From assembly GCA_963759735.1 (NCBI GenBank), contig CAVXAF010000009.1:248001-312000 (forward strand): a stretch of DNA of 64,000 bases. Direction: 5' to 3'. Shown here piece by piece: positions 9,479-18,492 of this stretch. This stretch comes from Hyphomicrobium_A sp963759735. Its GTDB lineage: Bacteria; Pseudomonadota; Alphaproteobacteria; Rhizobiales; Hyphomicrobiaceae. Numbering within the stretch: position 1 is the stretch's first letter; every line of letters starts with the position of its first letter. The position numbers were made by a program, and so were the translations under genes. The notes beneath the pieces are model-generated. The model was not told the origin of the DNA and ran no database searches. It saw only the letters and a list, made by a program, of their open reading frames with translations.

Positions 9479-9784
9479 TCAGTGCGTCCAGCGCCCGATG
9501 CGGCCGTACTTGAAATTGTCGGCGTAGGTTTTGCGGATCATTTTGCGCGGCAGTGGGTCGATGACCTGGAAGGCAAGCCCCTCGCGCTCAGCATAGGCGA
9601 TCGCCTCTTCCTTGCTGTCAAACGCGAGCTGCACCTCGGCGCGCATGTCGCGCGTGCCGGTCCAACCCATCAGCGGATCGATCTCGCGGGGACTGGCGGG
9701 CGCAAACTCGAGCACCCATTCCTTTGTGCGGCCTTCGCCCGACTGCATGGCGGTCTTCGCCGGCTTGAAGATACGCGCAACCAT
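9479..9784 (-). CDS. NADH dehydrogenase accessory subunit, NDUFS4-like (ETC complex I)
   Basis: A 101-residue protein with the alphaproteobacterial NDUFS4/18-kDa motifs: ARIFKPAKTAMQSG, WVLEF, DPLMGWTGT, EAIAYAEREG and the tail NFKYGRIGRWTH. It is a peripheral-arm accessory subunit of complex I in mitochondria and alphaproteobacteria. The start at 9784 (MVARIF) matches the conserved N-terminus better than the ATG four codons upstream. As usual in this class it is unlinked to the nuo operon. It lies 30 bases from the tRNA-Pro gene. Confidence 0.88.
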   Translation of the reverse strand: MVARIFKPAKTAMQSGEGRTKEWVLEFAPASPREIDPLMGWTGTRDMRAEVQLAFDSKEEAIAYAEREGLAFQVIDPLPRKMIRKTYADNFKYGRIGRWTH

Positions 9785-9814
9785 GGCAACCCTCACAGTC
9801 CCTTGCGTCGCGTA

Positions 9815-9891
9815 TGGTCGGGGCGGCGGGATTCGAACTCGCGACCCCTTGCTCCCAAAGCAAGTGCTCTACCAGGCTGAGCTACGCCCCG
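9815..9891 (-). tRNA. tRNA-Pro (anticodon TGG)
   Basis: Complete cloverleaf on the minus strand: acceptor stem CGGGGCG/CGCCCCG, D-arm AGCTCAGCCTGGTAGAGC, anticodon loop TTTGGGA with anticodon TGG, T-arm GAGTTCGAATC and encoded CCA at 9815-9817. It reads proline CCA/CCG codons. Confidence 0.95.
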
Positions 9892-9972
9892 ATGCAACGC
9901 TCAGGGGTTCTACGCGATGGAATCGACGGAGTAAACGCACCACATAGGATATGCCGTGGTCGCCGCCACGAC

Positions 9973-10464
9973 TCACGGTGCGGCGGCCTTGAAGGCGGGA
10001 TGGCGCACCCGATCGCCGGGCTTGAGGCCCAGGCGCTCGGCGGCGCCGCCGGCGAGTTCGAGCACTGCCGAGACCGGGCCGTCAGAGTTGATGACGTGTT
10101 CGGACATCGGTTCGGCCCTCGCCTCGATGCGATGGATGACGCCGTCGGGGCGGATGAACACCATATCGAGGGGGATGTAAGTGTTGCGCATCCACATGCT
10201 CAACTCGCGCGGCTCGTCGTACGCAAACAGCATGCCCTGATTATCGGCAAGCTCGGTGCGGAACATCAAGCCAAGCGCCTTTTCCTTCGGCGCCTCGGCG
10301 ACCTCGATAGTGATGGGGATTTCCTGCCCGCCCGCGGGCGCAAGCCACAGCTGCTCCACGCGCATCTTGGCGTCGGCAGGCTGGACGTCGGCCGCGAATA
10401 CGGCCGCTAAAATAAGCAGGGCCGCCCATTGGGCAGCCCCGCTCGAATTTCGTGAGTAAGCCAT
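9973..10464 (-). CDS. DUF192 secreted protein
   Basis: A 163-residue protein with an N-terminal signal sequence (AAQWAALLILAAVFAADVQPADA) and a DUF192 domain from about residue 45 to 158. The family motifs are EKALGLMFRTELADNQGMLF, MWMRNTYIPLDMVFI and VLELAGGAAERLGLKPGD. The family is found across bacteria and archaea and its biochemical role is unknown. It lies 8 bases downstream of the cold-shock gene on the same strand, an arrangement common in Rhizobiales, so the two are probably cotranscribed. Confidence 0.85.
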   Translation of the reverse strand: MAYSRNSSGAAQWAALLILAAVFAADVQPADAKMRVEQLWLAPAGGQEIPITIEVAEAPKEKALGLMFRTELADNQGMLFAYDEPRELSMWMRNTYIPLDMVFIRPDGVIHRIEARAEPMSEHVINSDGPVSAVLELAGGAAERLGLKPGDRVRHPAFKAAAP

Positions 10465-10472
10465 CGCCCTCT

Positions 10473-11069
10473 TCAGTGCGTTGGCGGCAGTCCGGGTTGT
10501 CCGTCAGGTCGCAGTTCGGCGGCCATGCAGCCCTTCGAACCGTGGCCCCAGCGGACCATGACCATCTGGCCCGGACGCAATTCGGTGAAACCGAAGCGCC
10601 GCAGCGTCTCCATGTGGACGAATACGTCCGGCGTTCCCTCGCCCCGTGTCAAGAAGCCGAAACCGCGCACGCGGTTGAACCACTTGACCATAGCGCGCTC
10701 CCAGTCGCTCTCCGGCGTGACGATGACATGCGTCCGCTGCGGCAGCTGCGATGGGTGGATGGCTGTGCTTTCGTCCATGCTGAGAATGCGGAACGCCTGC
10801 ATGCCCTTGGGCCGGCGTAGAATCTCGGCGTGAACACGTGCTCCCTCGTAGGCTGTCTGATAGCCGCCGGCCCGTAGGCAGGTGACGTGGAGCAGAATGT
10901 CAGCTAGTCCGTTGTCGGGCACGATGAAACCGTAACCCTTTGATGCATCAAACCATTTGATTGATCCGACGACCTCGAAAACTTCGATCCCGGCTTCTTC
11001 GGCCTGCCCACGAGTCATATCGATGGGCGGGTCGAACTGCGGAAAATCGGGACGCTTAGTATCCCCCAT
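10473..11069 (-). CDS. Double cold-shock-domain protein
   Basis: A 198-residue protein with two CspA-type RNA/DNA-binding domains. The first, around residues 30-95, has VGSIKWFDASKGYGFIVPDNG (RNP1-like KGYGFI). The second, around 125-192, has ERAMVKWFNRVRGFGFLTRG (RGFGFL). Two-domain cold-shock proteins of about 200 residues are typical of Alphaproteobacteria and act as RNA chaperones or regulators. I took the ATG at 11069. An ATG at 11171 would add 34 residues without homology. Confidence 0.85.
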   Translation of the reverse strand: MGDTKRPDFPQFDPPIDMTRGQAEEAGIEVFEVVGSIKWFDASKGYGFIVPDNGLADILLHVTCLRAGGYQTAYEGARVHAEILRRPKGMQAFRILSMDESTAIHPSQLPQRTHVIVTPESDWERAMVKWFNRVRGFGFLTRGEGTPDVFVHMETLRRFGFTELRPGQMVMVRWGHGSKGCMAAELRPDGQPGLPPTH

Positions 11070-11710
11070 TGGTGGTACCCCGCTTACTTGCTCAACGTTT
11101 GCTTTTTGCGCTGCGCCTGGAAGGCAGAACATGGAAGAGCCCTCTTCATGTTCGGCTGCCTGACGAAGCATCGCGAAGATAACATCTGTTAACCAGTCGG
11201 CTAGGGCGATTATTCCGCCAATGCCTCCGCGGCTGAATTGTCACGCAGATGTCCACATTAAATGGCGGCAAACAAGGCGCTGATATCGCTGACGTTTCTA
11301 GGTTTCTATTTCTTCCCCATATTTTCACTGCGAACAGCTCGGGCACATGTCCTGCGATAAATCTGCGACGCGAAATGAAACCCATTCAGCGTCGAATTGT
11401 AGGCGCACTGATTCGCGATCGGCGCGGTTTGCCGACGACCACATGTCGGCAGGCGCCAGGTGGATGCATCTGCTCCACCAACGTATTTAGAGGGTATTTT
11501 TATGACCCCCTCCACCTCGGCGTGTGCCGACTGGCGGCTTGGTGGTCCGGGTCGGACGCGCCGATCCGGGACGCCGTTCCACGAACGCCCCGGTTGGTAA
11601 AAATTTTCACCGGGGGCAGCCGGTTGGAATGCGATCCTATTTTTATTTGGCGACGACGCTTTAAGTAGAAATCAGTTTCGCCTATTTTCGGGGTCCAGCG
11701 AGGGACCACG
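11070..11710. other. Divergent intergenic region, cold-shock gene / cysH
   Basis: About 640 bases without a supportable gene, between a minus-strand and a plus-strand gene. It should contain both promoters. Two short hairpins are visible: GCCGAC...GTCGGC around 11430-11451, and GGTGGA...TCCACC around 11459-11479. The stretch from 11590 to 11680 is AT-richer (TAAAAATTTTC, TATTTTTATTT) and is a plausible promoter/leader for cysH. I recognise no riboswitch. Confidence 0.4.
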
Positions 11711-12547
11711 ATGCCTACGAAAACCTCACGCGGGCGCGACGCCACTGAGGCGCCGGTCGCCCGTAGCACTGTGCATTCGCCCAGCAATACCCCGCGCACC
11801 CTGGCACCGGCCGCTGATCGGGCCGCCGAGGCGATGGCGCTCGACCGCCGTCTGGCCCTCCTCCCGACCCTGGAGGAGCGCCTCATCGAGATCGCGCGTT
11901 CAATTCCCGGCCGCGTCACCTTCTCGACCAGCCTCGGCATCGAGGATCAGGCGGTGCTGAACGCGATCGCGGCGAGCAAGGCCAAGATCGACGTCTTCAC
12001 CCTCGATACCGGCCGCCATTTTCCCGAGACCCTGGAGACGCTTGAAGCCAGCGAGAACCGCTACGGCCTCGGCATCCGCGTCATGTTCCCGGACGCCCGC
12101 GACGTCGAGGAGCTGGTGGCTCGCGACGGCATCTATGGGTTTCGCCTTGCCGTCGAAAACCGCAAAGCGTGCTGCGACGTGCGCAAGGTGCGTCCGCTGA
12201 AGCGTGCCCTCGAAGGCGCCGCCGGCTGGGTCACCGGCCTGCGCCGCGAGCAATCGGCCGGCCGCGCGCACGTGCCGTTCGCCGTCTGGGACGGCGAGAA
12301 CGCCATCACCAAGCTGAACCCCATCGCCGACTGGAGCCTCGAAGAGCTCGAAGCGTACGTCGCTGCCAACAATGTCCCAGTGAACCCACTGCACGCCCGC
12401 GGCTTTCCTTCCATCGGCTGCCAGCCATGCACGCGCGCCATCCGCCCGGGTGAGGACATCCGCGCGGGCCGCTGGTGGTGGGAGAACGAAGACGGTAAGG
12501 AATGCGGCCTGCACAACCGGCCCCACCAGAAAGACGCCGCAGCATGA
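11711..12547 (+). CDS. cysH: Assimilatory APS reductase
   Basis: A 278-residue cytoplasmic enzyme reducing adenylylsulfate (APS) to sulfite with thioredoxin. The nucleotide-binding segment is RVTFSTSLGIEDQAVL (69-83), followed by DVFTLDTGRHFPETLET. Cysteines C154-C155 (KACCDVRKV) and C237/C240 (GCQPC) are the four [4Fe-4S] ligands that separate APS reductase from PAPS reductase. The C-terminal ECGLH carries the catalytic cysteine C265. About 45 N-terminal residues are non-conserved and a later start is possible. It overlaps cysD by ATGA. No APS kinase (cysC) is present, consistent with direct APS use. Confidence 0.93.
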   Translation: MPTKTSRGRDATEAPVARSTVHSPSNTPRTLAPAADRAAEAMALDRRLALLPTLEERLIEIARSIPGRVTFSTSLGIEDQAVLNAIAASKAKIDVFTLDTGRHFPETLETLEASENRYGLGIRVMFPDARDVEELVARDGIYGFRLAVENRKACCDVRKVRPLKRALEGAAGWVTGLRREQSAGRAHVPFAVWDGENAITKLNPIADWSLEELEAYVAANNVPVNPLHARGFPSIGCQPCTRAIRPGEDIRAGRWWWENEDGKECGLHNRPHQKDAAA

Positions 12548-13449
12548 GCGTACCTCTCTCTCACCTCGATCTGCTCGAGGCAGAGTCGATTCACATCTTC
12601 CGCGAAGCCGCCGCGCAATTCCGCAAGCCCGTGCTGATGTACTCGATCGGCAAGGACTCGACGGTCCTGCTGCATCTGGCGCGCAAGGCGTTCTGGCCGC
12701 AAAAGCCGCCCTTCCCGCTGCTGCACATCGACACGACGTGGAAGTTCAAGGACATGATCGCCTTCCGCGACAAGACGGTGCGCGACTTCGGCCTCGAACT
12801 CATCGTGCACACCAACGAGGAAGGCCTGAAGAAAGGCGTCAACCCGTACGACTATTCGCCGTCCGTCTACACCGACGTGATGAAGACGCAGCCGCTCAAG
12901 CAGGCCCTCGACAAGTACGGCTTCGATGCCGCCTTCGGTGGCGCGCGCCGCGACGAGGAAAGCTCGCGCGCCAAGGAGCGCGTGTTCTCGTTCCGCGCTG
13001 CCGGGCATCGCTGGGACCCGCGTCGCCAGCGCCCCGAGATGTGGAACCTGCTGAACGGGCGCCTCGGCCCCGGCGAGACAGTGCGCGTCTTCCCGCTCTC
13101 CAATTGGACCGAGCGCGACGTGTGGCGCTATATCGCCCGTGAAAAGCTCGACGTCGTCCCGCTCTATTTCGCCGCCAAGCGCCCGACCATCGTACGCAAC
13201 GGCCAGCTGCTGGTCGTCGATGACGATCGCTTGCCGCTGCTGCCGGGCGAGGTGCCGCAGATGAAGAGTGTTCGCTTCCGTACCCTAGGCTGCTGGCCGC
13301 TCACGGCCGCCGTTCCCTCGACCGCCGCCGACCTCGACAGCGTCGTCGAGGAAACGCTCGGCGCGCGCACGTCCGAGCGCCAGGGCCGGCTCATCGACCA
13401 TGATCAAGCCGGCGCCATGGAGCGCAAGAAGCAGGAAGGCTACTTCTGA
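12544..13449 (+). CDS. cysD: Sulfate adenylyltransferase subunit 2
   Basis: A 301-residue catalytic subunit of ATP sulfurylase. The PP-loop reads LMYSIGKDSTVLLHLARKAF (near 31-50). LHIDTTWKFKDMIAFRD and FGGARRDEESSRAKERVFSFR are diagnostic, and SNWTERDVWRYI follows. It forms APS from sulfate and ATP, driven by GTP hydrolysis on CysN. The start ATG overlaps the cysH stop and the stop overlaps the cysN start (TGATG), so cysHDN is a tightly coupled operon. Confidence 0.95.
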   Translation: MSVPLSHLDLLEAESIHIFREAAAQFRKPVLMYSIGKDSTVLLHLARKAFWPQKPPFPLLHIDTTWKFKDMIAFRDKTVRDFGLELIVHTNEEGLKKGVNPYDYSPSVYTDVMKTQPLKQALDKYGFDAAFGGARRDEESSRAKERVFSFRAAGHRWDPRRQRPEMWNLLNGRLGPGETVRVFPLSNWTERDVWRYIAREKLDVVPLYFAAKRPTIVRNGQLLVVDDDRLPLLPGEVPQMKSVRFRTLGCWPLTAAVPSTAADLDSVVEETLGARTSERQGRLIDHDQAGAMERKKQEGYF

Positions 13450-14918
13450 TGACGGCGGTCACCGCAATTCGGCGCCAGGACTTGGCGCCCGCCTTGAACC
13501 AGGACCTCAACGGCATCCTGCATCTGTTGACGTGCGGCTCCGTCGACGACGGCAAGTCGACGCTGATCGGCCGACTGCTGTGGGATGCCTCCGACCTCTA
13601 TGACGATCAGCGCGAGACGATCAACAAATCGTCGAACGCCGCGACGGGCGGTGCGCACCCCGACTTCTCGCTGCTGCTCGACGGCCTCGTCGCCGAGCGC
13701 GAGCAGGGCATCACCATCGACATCGCCTGGCGCTATTTTGACACGGCAACGCGCCGCTTCGTCGTCATCGACAGCCCCGGCCATGAGCAATACACGCGCA
13801 ACATGGCGAGCGGCGCCTCGCATGCCGATGTCGCCATCATGCTGGTCGATGCGCGCTCTGGCATCAAGCGGCAGACGCGCCGCCATGCCGCCATCCTCGA
13901 TATCGTCGGCGTCAAACGCGTCATCCTCGCTGTCAACAAGATGGACCTCGTCGACTGGTCGCAGGAGAAGTTCCGCGCCATTGAGGCGGACTTCCGCGAG
14001 CTGACGCTGCGCTTTGGTTTTCGCGAGGCGATCGCCATTCCGGTTTCCGCCGTCGGCGGCGACAACGTTGCGCGCATCTCAGAGCACATGCCCTGGTATT
14101 CCGGCCCGCACCTGCTGGAGTATCTGGAGCGCATCCCGGCTCGCGACGTCTCCGTGCGCGGGCCCTTCCGCCTGCCAGTGCAAACCGTCCTGCGCGACGG
14201 CGTCGACTTCCGCGGTCTCGCCGGCACCGTTGCCTCGGGCTGCATCTGCGTCGGCGATCGCATCACCGATGCACTGAGCGGGCAGAGCGCCCACGTCCTG
14301 CGCATCGCCACAATGGACCGCGATCTGGAACTCGCCGAGCAGGGTCAGGCCGTTGCGCTGCAGCTCGACGCCGACATCGACGTCGCGCGCGGCGCCGTGC
14401 TCTCGCGCACCGATTCCCTGCCGACCATCGCCTCGCATCTCGACACGCGCATCGTGTGGCTGTGGGAGACGCCGTTCGAGCCAAGCAACGGCTACTTCCT
14501 GCGCACCGCCACCGACCTGGCGCCCATTTCAACCATCACCATCACGTCGCTGCTCGACCTCGAGACCCTGGCCGTGCAGCCCTCCGACAAGGTGGCGGTC
14601 AACGATATTGCCAACGTCGCCATCACGCTGGGACGTCCGGTTGCCGTCGACGCGTTCAGCGCCAACCAGCCGACCGGCATTTTCCTCATCATCGACGCGC
14701 TCACCGGCGCGACTGTTGCCGGCGGCGTCATCACCGAGGCAACACCAGGCGACAGCGGCGAGGAAACGGCATTCCGCCTGACGCGCGAATTGCTCGAGCG
14801 CGGCTTGTGCCGTGACTTGGGCGACAGCGAGGAAGACCGTCAAGAGTTCCAGCGCCGTGCCAGCGAGACCGCGCTGCTGCTGCATGCGGCCGGTGTCCAG
14901 GTCAAAATCGAGCTGTAA
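13449..14918 (+). CDS. cysN: Sulfate adenylyltransferase subunit 1 (GTPase)
   Basis: A 489-residue EF-Tu-like GTPase. G1 is GSVDDGKST (30-38), G3 is DSPGHEQYTRNM, and G4 is NKMDLVDW. Domains II and III follow. GTP hydrolysis drives APS synthesis by CysD. The length matches stand-alone CysN. The C-terminal APS-kinase domain found in CysNC fusions is absent, which agrees with the APS reductase upstream. Confidence 0.95.
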   Translation: MTAVTAIRRQDLAPALNQDLNGILHLLTCGSVDDGKSTLIGRLLWDASDLYDDQRETINKSSNAATGGAHPDFSLLLDGLVAEREQGITIDIAWRYFDTATRRFVVIDSPGHEQYTRNMASGASHADVAIMLVDARSGIKRQTRRHAAILDIVGVKRVILAVNKMDLVDWSQEKFRAIEADFRELTLRFGFREAIAIPVSAVGGDNVARISEHMPWYSGPHLLEYLERIPARDVSVRGPFRLPVQTVLRDGVDFRGLAGTVASGCICVGDRITDALSGQSAHVLRIATMDRDLELAEQGQAVALQLDADIDVARGAVLSRTDSLPTIASHLDTRIVWLWETPFEPSNGYFLRTATDLAPISTITITSLLDLETLAVQPSDKVAVNDIANVAITLGRPVAVDAFSANQPTGIFLIIDALTGATVAGGVITEATPGDSGEETAFRLTRELLERGLCRDLGDSEEDRQEFQRRASETALLLHAAGVQVKIEL

Positions 14919-14963
14919 GCCTCCGCATCCTTGGGCCGCAAGATCAGTGAGTGAGCCACCTCG

Positions 14964-15707
14964 ATGTGGGAAGACTTCCTTCTGTTTGTTGCCGTCGGTT
15001 TCGCCGCCCAGATGGTCGACGGCGCGATCGGCATGGCGTACGGCGTCACCTCGTCATCGGTGATGCTGAGCCTCGGCATTCCGCCGGCGACTACCAGCGC
15101 CTGCGTGCACGCCGCCGAGACCTTCACGACCGCCGTATCGGGAACCGCGCACTGGAAGTTCGGCAACGTCGACCGCAAGCTGCTGCTGCGCCTCGCACTG
15201 CCCGGAATGGTCGGCGGCGCCATTGGCGCCTATGTGCTGACCAATCTCGATGGCGATGTCATCAAGCCGTACATCAGCGGGTACCTGCTGCTCATCGGCG
15301 TCTTCATCGTGTGGAAGGCGCTGACGAGCCGTACCTCGACGGGCGCCGAGCCCTCGCGCGTTGCCCCGCTCGGCTTCATCGGCGGCCTGCTCGACTCGAT
15401 GGGCGGTGGCGGCTGGGGTCCGATCGTCACCTCGACGCTGATCGGCCAGGGCACCACGCCTCGCTACGCCATCGGCTCGGTCAACCTTGCCGAGTTCTTC
15501 GTGACCTTCACCATCTCGGTGACCTTCATCGCCACCATCGGCCTCGAGTTGTGGCCGATCATCTCCGGCCTCATACTCGGCGGTGTGATCGCGGCACCGT
15601 TCGCGGCCTACGCGACGAAAATGCTCCCCGACAAGTTGCTCATGATTCTCGTCGGCTGCGTGGTGGCCATCCTCAGCCTGCGCACCATCGTGGCCGCTCT
15701 GACCTAG
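14964..15707 (+). CDS. TauE/SafE family sulfite/sulfonate exporter (first copy)
   Basis: A 247-residue membrane protein with about eight hydrophobic helices and both halves of the TauE/SafE repeat. The first half contains GFAAQMVDGAIGMAYGVTSS. The second contains GFIGGLLDSMGGGGWGPIVTS. The family moves sulfite, sulfoacetate or related organosulfur anions across the inner membrane. Its position 45 bases after cysN suggests it vents excess sulfite or moves a sulfur anion, which is inference from context. Confidence 0.85.
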   Translation: MWEDFLLFVAVGFAAQMVDGAIGMAYGVTSSSVMLSLGIPPATTSACVHAAETFTTAVSGTAHWKFGNVDRKLLLRLALPGMVGGAIGAYVLTNLDGDVIKPYISGYLLLIGVFIVWKALTSRTSTGAEPSRVAPLGFIGGLLDSMGGGGWGPIVTSTLIGQGTTPRYAIGSVNLAEFFVTFTISVTFIATIGLELWPIISGLILGGVIAAPFAAYATKMLPDKLLMILVGCVVAILSLRTIVAALT

Positions 15708-15815
15708 GCCAGAACCGCAAGTTCCGCGGGGAGCGTTTCAACGGTTGAACCATCCAAGATAACGGATATGGTCCCGACCTGAGGCGCCCGACCCACTACC
15801 AAGAGCCTGTCTTCT

Positions 15816-16622
15816 ATGGAATTTCTGCACTCGGGCGGCTGGCCCGTTATCGTCTTTGGCGGCTTTGCCGTCGGCTTCCTTGTCGGTCTCACCGGCGTCG
15901 GGGCAGGCTCGCTGATGACCCCCTTCCTCATCTCCGGCATCGGCATTTCGCCGGTTCTCGCCGTCGGCACCGACCTGCTGTTTGCCTCTATCACCAAGGC
16001 GAGCGCGGCGTGGCGGCACCATTCCCTCGGCAACGTCAATTGGCCGATCGTGCGCTGGCTCGCCTTCGGCAGTCTGCCGGGTGCCGCGGTCGTGCTCGGG
16101 TGGATTTATCTCGCGGCGCCCGACCTTCACATCCTCGCGGCGATCATCCGCAAGGTGCTGGCGGCAGCGCTCGTCGTCAGCGCTCTCTGCGTCGCCGCCT
16201 ATCCCATCATCAAGCGCTACACGGGGCACGCGCCCGACGCCTCCGACGTGCCGGAGGTGCGCAAAGTGCCGACGGTGCTGCTCGGCCTTTTGCTCGGCGT
16301 GCTCGTCGCCCTCACCTCGGTTGGCGCGGGCGCCATAGGCGTAGTGGCGCTGACGGCGCTCTATCACTCGCTGCCGGCGCGCCGCCTTGTCGGCACCGAC
16401 ATCGTGCACGCCATTCCGCTGACCTTCCTCGCCGGCGCCAGCCACTTCGGCATGGGCAACGTCGACTTGAACATTCTCGGTCTGCTGCTCATCGGCTCAG
16501 TCCCCGGCATTGCGCTCGGCTCGCGCATCACTGGCCTGGTGCCGGATTGGGTGCTGCGCGTGGCGCTGGCGCTGGTGTTGTTCTGGGCGGCCTACTCGCT
16601 CATCAATCCGCTGCGCCACTGA
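15816..16622 (+). CDS. TauE/SafE family sulfite/sulfonate exporter (second copy)
   Basis: A 268-residue membrane protein with eight to nine helices. The first repeat is GFAVGFLVGLTGVGAGSLMTPF. The second is GLLLGVLVALTSVGAGAIGVVAL, the classic paired G-x-G-x-G motif of TauE/SafE. It is only distantly similar to its neighbour at 14964, so this is not a recent duplication. It lies 108 bases after that gene and converges on cysI. Confidence 0.85.
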   Translation: MEFLHSGGWPVIVFGGFAVGFLVGLTGVGAGSLMTPFLISGIGISPVLAVGTDLLFASITKASAAWRHHSLGNVNWPIVRWLAFGSLPGAAVVLGWIYLAAPDLHILAAIIRKVLAAALVVSALCVAAYPIIKRYTGHAPDASDVPEVRKVPTVLLGLLLGVLVALTSVGAGAIGVVALTALYHSLPARRLVGTDIVHAIPLTFLAGASHFGMGNVDLNILGLLLIGSVPGIALGSRITGLVPDWVLRVALALVLFWAAYSLINPLRH

Positions 16623-16723
16623 CGTCTTCTGTCATCCCACGCAAGCGCACGAAGTAAGCGCCGACCAGAAGAGCAGTGAGCACTCTCGCTACGCTCTGGC
16701 GTCCGGGATGACGTGCTGCGCGA

Positions 16724-18454
16724 TCAGCTGACGGTTTTGACGAGATCCAGGTCGGCGTGGAAGCGATTGCCGGCCGTCGTCGGCTTGACGTAGCCGGCGC
16801 GAATGGCGAAGTCGCCGAAATGCTCGCCCTCCTCGCGCTCCTTGGCATAGTGCGCGAACAGCGGCTCCAACAACCCGACGATGCGCGCCTTATCGATGTC
16901 CTCGGCGTACAGCTTGTTGAGGCGCTCGCCGTTGAACGCCGCGCCCAGGTAGAGGTTGTAAATGCCGGGGTTGCGGCCAACGAGGCCGATCTCGGCAAGG
17001 TATGGCCGCGCGCAGCCGTTGGGGCAGCCGGTCATGCGAATGACGATCTCATCGTCCCTCAGGCCGGCCTTGTCGAGTGACTCTTCCAAGGCGGTGAGCA
17101 ACTCGGGCATGAAGCGCTCGCTTTCGGCCAACCCCAAGCCGCACGTCGGCAGGGAAACGCACGCCATGGAGTTGCGTCGCAGGCCCGACAGCCCGGTGCC
17201 GATGGCGATGCCGTGCTCCTTGAGGATGGCCTCGATCTTCCCCTTCGCTTTTGCCGGAACGTTGGTGATGATGACGTTCTGGTTGGCGGTGACGACGAAG
17301 CCACCGGGATGCCCCTCGGCGATCTCGCGCAACGCGGAGCGCAGCGTCCAGCCGGGTATATCCTTGATGCGGCCGTTCTCGACGAACACGGTGAGGTGCC
17401 ACTTCTTGTCGGCGCCCTGCTCCCAACCGATGACGTCGCCGGTAGAGGTGAACTCGAACGGGCGCGGTTGGCCCAGCTGATAGCCGAGGCGGCGCTCGAC
17501 CTCAGCGCGGTAGTTGTCGAGGCCGCGATCCTCGATCGTGTACTTGAGGCGCGCGCGCTTGCGATTGGTGCGGTTGCCCCAGTCGCGCTGCACGGTGACG
17601 ACCTTCTCGGCGACGTCGACCGCCTGCTCAGGAGTGCAGAAGCCGAGGAGATCGGCGGTGCGCGGGAAGGTGTCTGCCTCGCCATGCGTCATGCCCATGC
17701 CGCCGCCGATCGTGACGTTCCAGCCGACGACCTTTCCGTCCTCGACGATGGCGATGTAGCCGAGGTCGTGGGCGTAGATGTCGACGTCGTTGGACGGCGG
17801 CACGGCGATCACCGCCTTGAATTTGCGCGGCAGGTAATGGGCGCCGTAGATCGGCTCCTCTTCCTTCTTGGCGGGGCCGCTCTCATCGATCACCTGCTCG
17901 CCGTCGAGCCAGATCTCGTGATAGGCGCCGGTCTGCGGCAGCAGGTGCTGGCTGACCTTGACCGCGAGGTCGTGGGCGGCGATGTGCGCCTTCGACACGA
18001 ACGGGTTGGAGCTGGCCAGCACGTTGCGATTGACGTCGCCGCAGGCGGCCAGGGTATCCAGCAGCGCGGCGTTGATGGCCTGCATGGTGCGCTTCATGTT
18101 CGACTTGATGACGCCGTGGAACTGGAACGTCTGGCGCGTCGTCAGGCGCAGGGTGTGGTTGGCGTAGGTGCCGGCGATGGCATCCAGCTGCAGCCACTGC
18201 TGGGAGGTCGTCACGCCGCCCGGCAGGCGCACGCGGATCATGAAGCTGTAGGCCTTCTCCAGCTTCTTCTTGGCGCGTTCCCCGCGCACGTCGCGGTCGT
18301 CCTGCAGGTAGGTGCCGTGGAACTTGGTGAGCTGGCTGTCGTCCTCGGAGATGGCGCCGGTGGCGACGTCGGCGAGGCCCTCGGCGATTGTCCCGCGCAG
18401 CAGCCGGCTGCTCTCCTTGATGAGCTCGTTCTTGGCGCGCTTGTCGTCGGTCAT
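16724..18454 (-). CDS. cysI: Sulfite reductase hemoprotein (nitrite/sulfite reductase family)
   Basis: A 576-residue siroheme/[4Fe-4S] enzyme reducing sulfite to sulfide with six electrons. Two ferredoxin-like halves precede siroheme domains. The cluster cysteines are in MACVSLPTCGLGLAESE (C-x5-C) and RMTGCPNGCARPYLAEIG (C-x3-C). TLRLTTRQTFQFHGV holds the siroheme/sulfite-binding arginines. The ATG at 18454 (MTDDKRAKNE) is preferred; an earlier ATG at 18496 adds 14 unconserved residues. It is cotranscribed downstream of cysJ. Confidence 0.93.
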   Translation of the reverse strand: MTDDKRAKNELIKESSRLLRGTIAEGLADVATGAISEDDSQLTKFHGTYLQDDRDVRGERAKKKLEKAYSFMIRVRLPGGVTTSQQWLQLDAIAGTYANHTLRLTTRQTFQFHGVIKSNMKRTMQAINAALLDTLAACGDVNRNVLASSNPFVSKAHIAAHDLAVKVSQHLLPQTGAYHEIWLDGEQVIDESGPAKKEEEPIYGAHYLPRKFKAVIAVPPSNDVDIYAHDLGYIAIVEDGKVVGWNVTIGGGMGMTHGEADTFPRTADLLGFCTPEQAVDVAEKVVTVQRDWGNRTNRKRARLKYTIEDRGLDNYRAEVERRLGYQLGQPRPFEFTSTGDVIGWEQGADKKWHLTVFVENGRIKDIPGWTLRSALREIAEGHPGGFVVTANQNVIITNVPAKAKGKIEAILKEHGIAIGTGLSGLRRNSMACVSLPTCGLGLAESERFMPELLTALEESLDKAGLRDDEIVIRMTGCPNGCARPYLAEIGLVGRNPGIYNLYLGAAFNGERLNKLYAEDIDKARIVGLLEPLFAHYAKEREEGEHFGDFAIRAGYVKPTTAGNRFHADLDLVKTVS

Positions 18455-18492
18455 GGTCGCTTGTCCTGTGGCGGGGCTCAGCGCCCCACGGA

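Noticed and set aside
11430..11680. Riboswitch upstream of cysH
   Set aside because: Two short hairpins are present, but I could not match the conserved core of any SAM or other sulfur-related riboswitch.
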